Positions 8,624-16,637 of a DNA stretch of 64,000 nt are shown here, piece after piece. Below the pieces are notes generated by a model that was not told where the DNA came from, searched no databases, and saw only the letters and a program-made list of their open reading frames with translations. The stretch lies in assembly GCA_045534575.1 (NCBI GenBank), contig JAZSJZ010000005.1, forward strand, positions 186,001-250,000. The letters are read 5' to 3'. The DNA comes from UBA4636 sp045534575. Its GTDB lineage: Bacteria; Bacillota; Clostridia; Christensenellales; Borkfalkiaceae. The position numbers and the translations under genes were made by a program. Position 1 is the stretch's first letter; each line of letters starts with the position of its first letter.

Positions 8624-9106
8624 ATGTTTAATAAAAAATGTGTTTACGCAGGCTCTTTCGACCCCGTTACAAACGGACATTTAGATATTATCGGCAAATG
8701 CGCAATGATGTTTGAAGAGGTGATAGTGGCTGTTGGCAAAAACGCCGAAAAACATAATACGTTTCCACTAGAAACGCGCCTTGAAATGCTTAAAAGTTGT
8801 TGTGCTAAATATTCGGGCGTAACGGTTAAAGCGTTTGACGGGCTTTTGGTTGATTTTTTAAAACAAGAAGGCACTACTTTTTACGTTCGTGGCGTAAGAG
8901 ATGAGGTTGACGAAGACTACGAAACTAGAACTTTTAATTTCAATAGCGAAAGATTTGAAGATATTCAAACTATTTTTATTCCCGCAAGCAAAGAAACAAA
9001 AAAAATAAGTTCAACGTTTGTTAAAAAACTTATAAACGAAGGTAAAGACGTTTCAAAATACGTTCCAATCGAGTGCTTAAAGTTTTTAAATAAAAATAAG
9101 CGATAG
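8624..9106 (+). CDS. coaD: Phosphopantetheine adenylyltransferase
   Basis: 160 residues, normal length. It catalyses the fourth step of coenzyme A synthesis, adenylylating 4'-phosphopantetheine. The nucleotidyltransferase motif is SFDPVTNGHLDII near the N-terminus, and the second motif KKISSTFVKKL near residue 130 matches the ISSTxVR pattern. The 3' end overlaps the convergent ylbJ by 21 bases. The coaD-ylbJ adjacency is also seen in Bacillus. Confidence 0.95.
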   Translation: MFNKKCVYAGSFDPVTNGHLDIIGKCAMMFEEVIVAVGKNAEKHNTFPLETRLEMLKSCCAKYSGVTVKAFDGLLVDFLKQEGTTFYVRGVRDEVDEDYETRTFNFNSERFEDIQTIFIPASKETKKISSTFVKKLINEGKDVSKYVPIECLKFLNKNKR

Positions 9107-10051
9107 CAAAAAGCAAACCAAAAAACTTATTATCGTTTGCAAAATTTTGCCAAGCATAAAAATTTTAATATTAACTTTTGCTTTTGTCAAAAATGCAATC
9201 GATTGAAACCAAATAGAAATTCCACCAAAAGATATAATTGCGGAAGCTAAACTTACTGAAACGTTAGAAATTCCGCACTTTGCAAGTTGCAAACAACCCG
9301 TTGTTGATTCAATTAAACCCATAGTAATTCCATAAGATAATTGGCTGCCAAAAATTAAAGATAGTGGCTTTTGAATAAAAAACAAAAGATTAAAATCTAA
9401 TAAAATTTGTGAGAGGGTGTAAAAAACCGCAATGAACCCACCAACCACTAAAACTGACGAAACTGCCGACCAAATGCAGTCGTATAAAATATTATCGATA
9501 TCATTATTTTTGTGTAAAAGTGGGGCTATAGGTTGATTATCGCCATAATTTCTAAACAAAACGCCTAGAATTATCGAAGATAAATAGTGCGAGACTAAAA
9601 GCAATAAGCCAACAGTTTTGTTTTTGAACATTGCAACGCCAACACTTCCAACGATAAAAAGCGGGCCTGAGGTTGATGAAATTATCGAAAGTTTAGTTGC
9701 TGTTTTTGAAGAGATAATATTGTTTTGATATAGGTCGGCGATAATTTTTGCGCCAACGGGATAGCCCGATAGAAAACTCATAATCTGCGTCCAAAAACTA
9801 ACGCCCGATTCGTTGTATAAAAACTTAGTTACGGGCGAGGCTGTTTTAATAATTTTTTTCACAACGCCAAGGTAAGTTAAAAGCGACGTCAAAAAGAAAA
9901 ACGGAAGAAGCGACGGCGCTACCGTCAGCGCCCAAACTATAATTCCCGTTTTAGTCGTTTCAACGTAAGTTTCGGGTTTGGTTATTAAAATTAGCATAAC
10001 AAAAACGATGAATATGCTAAGAAGAATTTTGAGAAATTTATTTTTGTTCAC
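9086..10051 (-). CDS. ylbJ: YlbJ-like sporulation integral membrane protein
   Basis: 321 residues, strongly hydrophobic, with about eight membrane segments and the gate-type motifs of the nucleoside-transporter/FeoB gate family: LTVAPSLLPFFFLTSLL and LSGYPVGAKIIADLYQ. In Bacillus YlbJ is needed for spore formation and is found next to coaD, as here. The start is GTG with no clear ribosome binding site; a TATAAT lies five bases upstream on this strand, so the true transcript start is uncertain. The next in-frame ATG would delete the first membrane helix. The gene is oriented against coaD and diverges from rarA. Whether the organism sporulates cannot be told from this window. Confidence 0.82.
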   Translation of the reverse strand: MNKNKFLKILLSIFIVFVMLILITKPETYVETTKTGIIVWALTVAPSLLPFFFLTSLLTYLGVVKKIIKTASPVTKFLYNESGVSFWTQIMSFLSGYPVGAKIIADLYQNNIISSKTATKLSIISSTSGPLFIVGSVGVAMFKNKTVGLLLLVSHYLSSIILGVLFRNYGDNQPIAPLLHKNNDIDNILYDCIWSAVSSVLVVGGFIAVFYTLSQILLDFNLLFFIQKPLSLIFGSQLSYGITMGLIESTTGCLQLAKCGISNVSVSLASAIISFGGISIWFQSIAFLTKAKVNIKIFMLGKILQTIISFLVCFLLSLIFI

Positions 10052-10099
10052 AAAACATTATATTTTAAGATAAAAGCATTTAGTATTTATAGGTAAATT

Positions 10100-11416
10100 A
10101 TGTTTGATTTATTTGACGAATTGAATTATAAAAAGGAAAACGAACCGCTTGCCGAGCGTATGCGCCCAAGAACGCTAAAAGAATTTTTAGGGCAAAACCA
10201 TATTGCTGAAGAAGGCTCGCTTTTGCGTAGGGCAATTTCTCTAGATAAACTTGGAAGTTGCATTTTCTACGGCCCACCGGGCTCTGGAAAAACAACCCTT
10301 GCAAACATTATTGCAAATTCAACTAATGCAAACTTTGAGAAGTTGAACGCCGTATCTAGTGGCGTTGCAGACGTTAAAAAAGTTGTTGAAAAAGCCAGCC
10401 AAGACTTAAAGCAGTTCGGCAAAAGAACTTATCTATTTTTAGACGAGTGCCATCGCTTTAATAAAACGCAGTCGGATTCGCTTCTTCCCGCAATCGAAAC
10501 GGGAACAATAATTTTTATAGGCTCAACAACTGAAAACCCTTTTGCCTCGATGACGCCCGCGCTCGTTTCTCGTTGTAGAGTGTTTGAACTTAGACGATTA
10601 ACCGATGAAGTTATCAAAAAAGCCCTCTATAACGCGATTAACGATAAAAAACGTGGTTTTCCTAACCTTGATTTAGTCGTTGATGACGAGGCTGTTTCGC
10701 ACATAGCGATAACGGCTGGCGGAGATATGCGAATTGCCTATAACGCATTAGAACTTGCCGTTTTAACCACTCCGCCTGATGAGAACGGCAAAGTGCATGT
10801 AACACTAAAAGACGCAGAACAATCTATTCAAAAAAAGTCGCTCTCATACGATGAAGATATGTTTTACGACCTTTTAAGTGCTTTTTGTAAATCGCTAAGA
10901 GGAAGTTCGGCTGACGCTGCTTTATATTATGCTAACCGCTTAATAAGCGGTGGGTGCGACCCGCTAATCGTGGCAAGAAGGCTTATCGTTCACTCTGCTG
11001 AAGATGTTGGTATGGCAGACCCAAATGCGCTTGTTATTTCCGTTTCGGCGCTAACTGCACTACAAAATTTAGGGCTTCCAGAAGGTTTGATACCGCTAAG
11101 CGAAGCGATAATTTACGTGTGCGAGGCAGAAAAATCAAACACGGTTGTAGAAGCTATGAATCTTGCTAAAGCCGATGCTGAAAACGTTCGTGACGATTTT
11201 GTTCCAACAAATCTTAGAAACACGCCGTATATGGCTAAAGAGCAGTTAAAAGAAAAAGTGCCTTATAAATATCCACACGATTACGGCGGTTACGTTGAAC
11301 AACAATACCTGCCCGATAGGCTTTTAGGCAAGGTTTACTACAAGCCGAAAGACAACGGCTACGAGAAAACCGTTAAAGAAATTAGAAAAAGAAAAGGCGT
11401 AAAAACCTCAAATTAG
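10100..11416 (+). CDS. rarA: Replication-associated recombination AAA+ ATPase RarA (MgsA)
   Basis: 438 residues. RarA is a clamp-loader-like ATPase acting at stalled replication forks. It begins with PLAERMRPRTLKEFLGQ, has Walker A FYGPPGSGKTTLA and a Walker B region TYLFLDECHRFNKTQ, sensor GSTTENPF and a C-terminal tetramerisation region ending near PYKYPHDYGGYVEQQYLPD. It diverges from ylbJ across 48 bases. No terminator is obvious downstream. Confidence 0.95.
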   Translation: MFDLFDELNYKKENEPLAERMRPRTLKEFLGQNHIAEEGSLLRRAISLDKLGSCIFYGPPGSGKTTLANIIANSTNANFEKLNAVSSGVADVKKVVEKASQDLKQFGKRTYLFLDECHRFNKTQSDSLLPAIETGTIIFIGSTTENPFASMTPALVSRCRVFELRRLTDEVIKKALYNAINDKKRGFPNLDLVVDDEAVSHIAITAGGDMRIAYNALELAVLTTPPDENGKVHVTLKDAEQSIQKKSLSYDEDMFYDLLSAFCKSLRGSSADAALYYANRLISGGCDPLIVARRLIVHSAEDVGMADPNALVISVSALTALQNLGLPEGLIPLSEAIIYVCEAEKSNTVVEAMNLAKADAENVRDDFVPTNLRNTPYMAKEQLKEKVPYKYPHDYGGYVEQQYLPDRLLGKVYYKPKDNGYEKTVKEIRKRKGVKTSN

Positions 11417-11488
11417 TTGTTTTTTGATTAGAAAATCACAATTATTGCTTTTAACTAGATTATTTTTTATTAATTTTGCTTTTATTTA

Positions 11489-11517
11489 TTGCAAATAAAT
11501 TTTTAATGTGTTATCAT
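11489..11517 (+). promoter_or_regulatory. Probable SigA promoter of the Wzz/BY-kinase unit
   Basis: TTGCAA at 11489-11494 and TATCAT at 11512-11517, spacing 17. Expected start near 11524, about 55 bases before the first gene. Confidence 0.6.
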
Positions 11518-11579
11518 TAAAGAGTGTTTAAAGTATTTACTTTAATTTTCACGACGAAAAACATTCATAGGAGAGTATT

Positions 11580-12392
11580 ATGGACGAGAATATTCAACAA
11601 ATGAACGAAAGTTCTGGTATTAGTTTTGCTGAACTTTGGTTGATCTTCAAAAGATTTTTTCTTCAAATCGTCATTATAACGGTTTTCTTCACGTTAGTTG
11701 CTGGCGTTTTCTTTAAACTTGCCATCAAAACTGATTATACGGCATCAGCAAAAATTATCGTAAACCCTGCCAACCTTGATTTAGGTTCAAGCTCGGGTGC
11801 TTACGAAGAGAGAAACAAAGTTGAGTTAGCAAAAGAAATGCTTCCAACTATTTCCGAGCTTGTTACTAACACAAACGCTGTTACCGATAGAGTTAATGAA
11901 AACTCACAAAATTTAGCAAATCTAGACAAGAACGTAAAAAGTTCTTCTATTAAATTCTCTTATGCAGAAGATAGTGTTATCTTCACTATATCTTACACAA
12001 CTGAAACGTCCGCAACGGCGGCTGTTGTTACGGTTAAAGAAATTGCAAGAGTTTTAGTTGATGAAGTATCTAGCGTAAAGAACGAAAATGGTTTATACGT
12101 TTACTTCTTTGCAAACGCTCTAGATTGTATCCAATACCCAGAAAGAGCAAGTTCTTCTAACAAGTGGTTTACTTACACTTTAATCGTAGCAATTTTAGCA
12201 GTTGTTTTATCGTATGTGCTTTTCCTTCTTTTATCGATTTTCGACGATACGATTAAGTCAAAAAGCGAGATTGAACGTATTTCTGGCTTTAACTTGATAG
12301 CGTTCATTGAAGATATTAACGCTCCGCACAGTTCTCGCTATGCAGCAAAGCGCAAAAAGTCGAAAGATTCGAATAAGGTTGCTAAGGTTTAA
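11580..12392 (+). CDS. Wzz-type chain-length determinant / BY-kinase activator
   Basis: 270 residues with two membrane helices: one near 25-50 (after the FAELWLIFKRFF start typical of Wzz) and one near 200-225. The extracytoplasmic part lies between them; the C-terminal cytoplasmic tail is short and basic. Such CpsC/YwqC-type proteins control polysaccharide length and activate the tyrosine kinase encoded next. The ribosome binding site ggagag precedes the ATG. The gene is followed 11 bases later by the kinase and then by the phosphatase, so all three parts of the phosphorylation switch are present. No glycosyltransferase or flippase lies in the window. Confidence 0.85.
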   Translation: MDENIQQMNESSGISFAELWLIFKRFFLQIVIITVFFTLVAGVFFKLAIKTDYTASAKIIVNPANLDLGSSSGAYEERNKVELAKEMLPTISELVTNTNAVTDRVNENSQNLANLDKNVKSSSIKFSYAEDSVIFTISYTTETSATAAVVTVKEIARVLVDEVSSVKNENGLYVYFFANALDCIQYPERASSSNKWFTYTLIVAILAVVLSYVLFLLLSIFDDTIKSKSEIERISGFNLIAFIEDINAPHSSRYAAKRKKSKDSNKVAKV

Positions 12393-12403
12393 GGAGAAAG
12401 ATT

Positions 12404-13177
12404 ATGGCTGAAAATAAGAAAAAGAAAAAAGGTTTGTTTTTTGTTCCGTTTTTCAAAACCAGAAAGCGTGAAGATATCAGTCGCGACGAGGCTATCGTAG
12501 TAACTAACGAAATAAATTCTATCAACGAGTGTTACAACACGCTAAAAGACAATATTTTATTTATGACTGACGTTGAGAAGAATAAGGTTATTCAAATCGA
12601 ATCGTCAGTATCGGGCGAGGGAAAAACTACCCTTGCTTGTAACCTTGCTGTTTCGTTCTCGTTTAACCAAAAGAAAGTTCTCGTTATGGACCTTGACTTT
12701 AGAAAACCTAGAGTAAATCGTCTTTTCAAGGTAGTAAACGAAAATGGTTTGGTTGACTATATTTCTGACAAAGCATCACTTGAACAAATAATCAAAAAGA
12801 CTGCATACGAAGGTGTTGACGTTATCACTCGCGGTTCGGCAATATATAATCCATCATTTTTATTGACTAGCGATAAATTTGCTGAATTGATGCAAACACT
12901 TCGCGGTATGTATGATTTTATTATTCTTGATGCTCCACCTGTTCTTCAAATTTCGGAATACACGCATATTTCTAAAGTGTCTGACGGCGTTATATTCGCT
13001 GTTTGCTTTGGAAAAACAAGGAAGAGCCAGCTAAGAGATGCTGCAGACCTTCTTAAGAAAAGCAATATTAGAGTTATTGGTAGCGTGTTAACATCTGTTG
13101 ATAATGCTGACCCATATTCTTACTATTACGGAAGTTATAGGTCGCGTTACGGCTACGACCAAATCGAACAAAAATAA
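12404..13177 (+). CDS. cpsD: Bacterial tyrosine kinase (CpsD/CapB type)
   Basis: 257 residues. A P-loop BY-kinase that autophosphorylates on a tyrosine tail and controls polysaccharide assembly with its membrane activator upstream. Walker A SGEGKTT is at 70-76, Walker A' VLVMDLDFRKP at 92-102 and Walker B FIILDAPP at 172-179. The C-terminal tail carries seven tyrosines between residues 238 and 251 (DPYSYYYGSYRSRYGYD), the usual phosphorylated cluster. The ribosome binding site is aaggaga. The split arrangement, with activator and kinase as separate proteins, is the Gram-positive form. Confidence 0.93.
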   Translation: MAENKKKKKGLFFVPFFKTRKREDISRDEAIVVTNEINSINECYNTLKDNILFMTDVEKNKVIQIESSVSGEGKTTLACNLAVSFSFNQKKVLVMDLDFRKPRVNRLFKVVNENGLVDYISDKASLEQIIKKTAYEGVDVITRGSAIYNPSFLLTSDKFAELMQTLRGMYDFIILDAPPVLQISEYTHISKVSDGVIFAVCFGKTRKSQLRDAADLLKKSNIRVIGSVLTSVDNADPYSYYYGSYRSRYGYDQIEQK

Positions 13178-13178
13178 A

Positions 13179-13865
13179 ATGATTGATATCCATTCCCACG
13201 TTCTACCCCTCGTAGATGATGGCAGTAAAAGTTTAGAGCATTCTTTAGAAATGCTAAAGTCGGCTGCAAACGACGGCACAACAGATATAGTCTGCACACC
13301 TCATTATCGAAAAGGCTCGTTTATGGCAAGTGCGGAAGAAATTGAATCAAATTTTTTAAAGTTTAAAGAAAGCTCAAAAGATATTCCTATCAACATTTAT
13401 TTAGGTCACGAAATTGCGTATTCTAAAGAAATGTTTTCAATGCTTAAAGAAGGTAAATTTAAGACCTTAAACAATTCTAATTACGTTCTTTTAGAGTTTC
13501 GCTATACCGAATACGTTGACATTGAGGGAGTAATCTTTGAGAGCAAAATGCACGGCTATAAGCCCGTTATTGCGCATATTGAACGCTACGAATACGTTGA
13601 CGTGAAAGACGTTGAAAAGTTTGTAAACGTGGGCGGAATAATTCAATTAAACGCTGATAGTTTAGTTTTAAAAAGGGGAAAGGCGTATAAATCGTTCGCA
13701 AATAAACTTTTATCTCGCGGGCTCGTTCACGTGATTGCCAACGATATGCATTACGGCAGAGAATACTGCATGAAAAAGGCGTATAAATACGTTGCTAAAA
13801 AATACGGTGAAGATGTTGCCGAGCAGTTGTTCGTAATAAACCCTAAGAAAATTTTAGGAATTTAA
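13179..13865 (+). CDS. cpsB: PHP-domain protein-tyrosine phosphatase (CpsB/YwqE type)
   Basis: 228 residues from the ATG one base after the kinase stop. No Shine-Dalgarno sequence is visible, so translation is probably coupled to the kinase. It starts MIDIHSHVLPLVDDGSKS, the metal-binding opening of PHP phosphatases; later motifs are CTPHY, LGHEI, HIERY and the final ANDMH. It should remove phosphate from the kinase tail and reset the switch. A longer upstream start in this frame would run inside the kinase gene and has no family support. A terminator follows. Confidence 0.92.
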   Translation: MIDIHSHVLPLVDDGSKSLEHSLEMLKSAANDGTTDIVCTPHYRKGSFMASAEEIESNFLKFKESSKDIPINIYLGHEIAYSKEMFSMLKEGKFKTLNNSNYVLLEFRYTEYVDIEGVIFESKMHGYKPVIAHIERYEYVDVKDVEKFVNVGGIIQLNADSLVLKRGKAYKSFANKLLSRGLVHVIANDMHYGREYCMKKAYKYVAKKYGEDVAEQLFVINPKKILGI

Positions 13866-13880
13866 GTTAAAAATAAATAA

Positions 13881-13907
13881 CGGCGCATATTGCGCCGTCT
13901 TTTTTTT
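13881..13907 (+). terminator. Rho-independent terminator after cpsB
   Basis: Stem cggcgca/tgcgccg with a short loop, followed by tctttttttt. Confidence 0.93.
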
Positions 13908-13910
13908 GTG

Positions 13911-13934
13911 AAAAAAAGCACGCTTAGAGCGTGC
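13911..13934 (-). terminator. Rho-independent terminator after sepF
   Basis: On the minus strand gcacgct/agcgtgc (complement of 13918-13934) is followed by seven T residues. It lies back to back with the plus-strand terminator of cpsB. Confidence 0.88.
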
Positions 13935-13947
13935 CCTTAAAATTAAA

Positions 13948-14286
13948 TTAAAACTGACCGTTTTCTGGAGAGCCGTTAGGCACAAACATAAAAACTTCGC
14001 TGGCAATGGTTTTCCATGCACCATTCAAAACGTAGGTTGCGCCAGATAAAATATCAAGAACACGTATTGCGCTCGTTTCTTTTAAAAGTGAGCAGTCAAC
14101 GATAACGGTTTTACCAACTTTAAGAAGATCTAAAAGCGCATAAAGGTCGCTAAAAGAGGTTGGTTTAAAAGTGTCAGGTGCGTTGTTGTTCATTGCTTGA
14201 CTAAACCCAAAACTTTGCTCGTGTGATTGTATTGTTTTTCTAGATGAACTTGAATCGGTTTTAGTAAAAAAATCAAAAAAAGCCAT
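13948..14286 (-). CDS. sepF: Cell division protein SepF
   Basis: 112 residues. SepF binds FtsZ and the membrane and arches Z-ring filaments in Gram-positive bacteria. The N-terminus is a short amphipathic membrane-binding stretch (MAFFDFFTK), followed by a linker and the conserved domain from TFKPTSFSDLYALLDLL through VIVDCSLL, AIRVLDILSGATYVLNG to FMFVP. It is somewhat shorter than the usual 140-150 residues because of a compact linker. It follows yggS after one base, the standard pair in the division cluster, but no other dcw gene is nearby. Confidence 0.93.
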   Translation of the reverse strand: MAFFDFFTKTDSSSSRKTIQSHEQSFGFSQAMNNNAPDTFKPTSFSDLYALLDLLKVGKTVIVDCSLLKETSAIRVLDILSGATYVLNGAWKTIASEVFMFVPNGSPENGQF

Positions 14287-14287
14287 A

Positions 14288-14956
14288 TTATTTCACCTCA
14301 TAATTTCGCTTGCCAAAAATCTTTTCGCCAACTCTTATCATATTGCTACCGCACTCGATAGCAATTTGATAGTCGCTTGACATACCCATCGATAAAATGG
14401 AAAAGTTTTTATCTTCTTTTTTAATTATATCATAAAGTTCACGTGTTTGTAAACACAATTTGTATAAAGTTTTTTCATCCACGTCAAAAGGCATAACGCT
14501 CATAAGCCCTTTAACCACAATATTAGGAAGCATCTTAATTTCTAAAAGCCTTGCTATAACTTCGTTAACTTTAAATCCGCCCTTATTTTCTTCACCTTGG
14601 TTAACTTCTAAAAGTATGTTAGTGGTAACGCCAAGTTTTTGCGAAAAAGAAGAAATTTCTTTGGCAAGTTCAACGCTATCAACCGATTGAATTAGATAGC
14701 ACTTGCCAACTAAATACTTAATCTTATTTTTTTGAAGCCTACCAAAAAAGTGATAATTGCAAGGCAAAACAAGAGGAAATTTATCTCTAAATTCTTGTGC
14801 TTTATTTTCGCCAATATCTTTTAACCCGCAAGATAGAGCCTCGTTGATTTCTTCAACCGAGCGAGTTTTCGTTGCTCCAACTAAAACAACCTCTTCGCCA
14901 AACGGATTGGTTTTAGGAATAGTGTTAATTAAGTTTAAAAGATTTTCTTTAATCAT
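14288..14956 (-). CDS. yggS: PLP homeostasis protein YggS/PLPBP
   Basis: 222 residues. A fold-type III PLP-binding protein that buffers vitamin B6 and affects amino acid metabolism. The PLP lysine lies in LVGATKTRSVEEI; IGENKAQE, YHFFGRLQKNK, QSVDS and the final GMSSDYQIAIECGSNMIRVG are family signatures (GRLQ instead of the usual GHLQ). It is the first gene of a two-gene unit with sepF. No Shine-Dalgarno sequence precedes the ATG, and the promoter lies so close that the message is likely leaderless. Confidence 0.93.
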   Translation of the reverse strand: MIKENLLNLINTIPKTNPFGEEVVLVGATKTRSVEEINEALSCGLKDIGENKAQEFRDKFPLVLPCNYHFFGRLQKNKIKYLVGKCYLIQSVDSVELAKEISSFSQKLGVTTNILLEVNQGEENKGGFKVNEVIARLLEIKMLPNIVVKGLMSVMPFDVDEKTLYKLCLQTRELYDIIKKEDKNFSILSMGMSSDYQIAIECGSNMIRVGEKIFGKRNYEVK

Positions 14957-14965
14957 AACAATATT

Positions 14966-14993
14966 ATTATATAACCTTTTATAAAAAAGTCAA
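14966..14993 (-). promoter_or_regulatory. Promoter of yggS-sepF
   Basis: On the minus strand TTGACT (14993-14988) and TATAAT (14971-14966), spacing 16. Only nine bases separate the -10 box from the yggS ATG, which predicts a 5' leader of about one to three bases. Confidence 0.75.
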
Positions 14994-15037
14994 TAATAAA
15001 TGTTACAAAATCTTTACCGCGCATTGCTTATTCTTAA

Positions 15038-15066
15038 TTGACAAATTTTGGCATGCAATATATAAT
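15038..15066 (+). promoter_or_regulatory. Consensus SigA promoter of the 15.1-kb protease gene
   Basis: TTGACA at 15038-15043 and TATAAT at 15061-15066, spacing 17, both perfect. Expected start near 15073. Confidence 0.9.
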
Positions 15067-15110
15067 ATAGTAAAGGAAAAATAAACACATTTTCAATTAT
15101 AATATTAGGG

Positions 15111-16469
15111 GTGATAATTATTAAAAAATTCAAGGTTTTACTAGCCGTAACGCTAACGGCGATAATTGCGCTATTTTTCACAGGTTGCGCGCTAAGAGGT
15201 GCTTCGGCTTACGAGATTGCTGTTAGAAACGGCTTTTCTGGCACTGAACAAGAGTGGTTAGAAAGTTTAAAAGGTGCTGACGGCGCTACTGGAAAAGATG
15301 GAAAAGACGGGCAAGACTTCCACGTTGATTACACTGCTTACGAACTTTTTGAGGAAATGAAACAAAACGGCGAGTTTGAAGGCACTTTTGAGGAGTTTGT
15401 TCAAGAATATTTTGCTGGAAGTTCCTCAAGCACTATTGAAACTGCAAACGCAACGGTGTTTTCATCTGTTTCCTTAATTGCTACGTTTACAACAGAAGAT
15501 TCTTTTGTTCCAACGTCTTACGGTGGTTCTGGCGTTTTTTATTCGGTAGATAGAGATAACGGCAATGCGATAATTATCACCAATTATCACGTTGTTTATA
15601 ACGATAAAGCCACAACCAAAAACAAAATTTCGAGTAACATCACGGCATATCTTTACGGCTCGGAGTTAGATAGACACGCAATCACTTGCACGTTTATAGG
15701 TGGTTCGGCTAAAAACGATATTGCTCTTTTAGAAGTAAAAAACAGCAATGTTATTAAGCAAAGTTATGCTGAAGCCATAGCCTTTGGCGATAGCGATAAA
15801 ATTGCGGTTGGTGAAACGGTTATCGCAATAGGAAGTTCTAGAGGTGAAGGCCTTTCGGTTACTCGTGGCATCGTCAGCGTTGATTCGGAATATATCAACC
15901 TTACTGATTCTTTCAACGAAATGACAACTTTTAGAGTTCTCCGTCACGATGCGGACGTAAATAACGGCAACTCAGGCGGTGGGCTTTTCAACGAAAACGG
16001 CGAACTAATAGGCATAGTAAATGCAAAAACAACCAGCGAATATACTGACGGTATGAACTACGCTATTCCTTCTAACGTGGTAAAAGGCGTTGTTGAAAAA
16101 ATTATGACCTATTGCTATAATAAATCGGCAGAAACTTTTTATAAACCGCTAATAGGCATAACTATTCAAACTACAACATCATCCGCAGTTTTTAACCAAG
16201 CCGAAAATAGGGTTGAAATTGTTGAAACAATTTTAATAACTTCAGTTGAAACTAGCTCTAAAGTTTATGAAAAATTGCTCGTTGGAGATATTGTAATTTC
16301 GGTTGACTATAAAGGCAAAAACTATCCAATAACTCGCCGTCATATGATAATTGATTTAATTATGCAAATGGACGTTGGCGAAACTTTCACAACAAACGTT
16401 AATAGAGATGGGCAAAACGTTTCCGTTTCAATGACGATAACTCAAGATATTATGACCGAAGTTTTATAA
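15111..16469 (+). CDS. Trypsin-like serine protease lipoprotein with PDZ-like end
   Basis: 452 residues from the GTG at 15111. The N-terminus is a lipoprotein signal with lipobox FTGC. A spacer follows: AYEIAVRNGFSGTEQEWL, the short collagen-like run GADGATGKDGKDGQD and a second helical piece. The HtrA/trypsin domain has the triad H160 (TNYHVV), D203 (NDIALL) and S288 (GNSGGG); the C-terminal part from about 345 looks like a PDZ domain. It should act outside the membrane on exported proteins. The start is odd: aggggtgat, a good match to the 16S tail, overlaps the GTG, so ATT at 15117 or 15120 could be the real initiator. Confidence 0.85.
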   Translation: MIIIKKFKVLLAVTLTAIIALFFTGCALRGASAYEIAVRNGFSGTEQEWLESLKGADGATGKDGKDGQDFHVDYTAYELFEEMKQNGEFEGTFEEFVQEYFAGSSSSTIETANATVFSSVSLIATFTTEDSFVPTSYGGSGVFYSVDRDNGNAIIITNYHVVYNDKATTKNKISSNITAYLYGSELDRHAITCTFIGGSAKNDIALLEVKNSNVIKQSYAEAIAFGDSDKIAVGETVIAIGSSRGEGLSVTRGIVSVDSEYINLTDSFNEMTTFRVLRHDADVNNGNSGGGLFNENGELIGIVNAKTTSEYTDGMNYAIPSNVVKGVVEKIMTYCYNKSAETFYKPLIGITIQTTTSSAVFNQAENRVEIVETILITSVETSSKVYEKLLVGDIVISVDYKGKNYPITRRHMIIDLIMQMDVGETFTTNVNRDGQNVSVSMTITQDIMTEVL

Positions 16470-16479
16470 AAAACAAAAA

Positions 16480-16505
16480 GCAAGGCAATTAAGCCTTGTT
16501 TTTTT
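16480..16505 (+). terminator. Terminator after the 15.1-kb protease gene
   Basis: Stem caaggc/gccttg with seven T after it. Confidence 0.9.
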
Positions 16506-16587
16506 ATGTAAATTTTAGATATTATCAAAACTTTTCGAGATTTTTTAACAAAAAATTCAATTATTTTTGTTTTTGATAGAAAAACAC

Positions 16588-16616
16588 TTGTGTTTATCTC
16601 GTTAACATACTATAAT
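16588..16616 (+). promoter_or_regulatory. Promoter of the thrC-thrB-hom-lysC operon
   Basis: TTGTGT at 16588-16593 and TATAAT at 16611-16616, spacing 17. The expected leader is only about 15 bases, so there is no room for a T-box or riboswitch. Confidence 0.7.
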
Positions 16617-16637
16617 ATTGTGGTATAGGAGGGCATT

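Noticed and set aside
9086..9106. Mis-called end of coaD or ylbJ
   Set aside because: Both convergent frames are well supported to their stops, so the 21-base overlap is real.
16617..16637. Threonine T-box or attenuator before thrC
   Set aside because: The promoter leaves only about 15 bases of leader.
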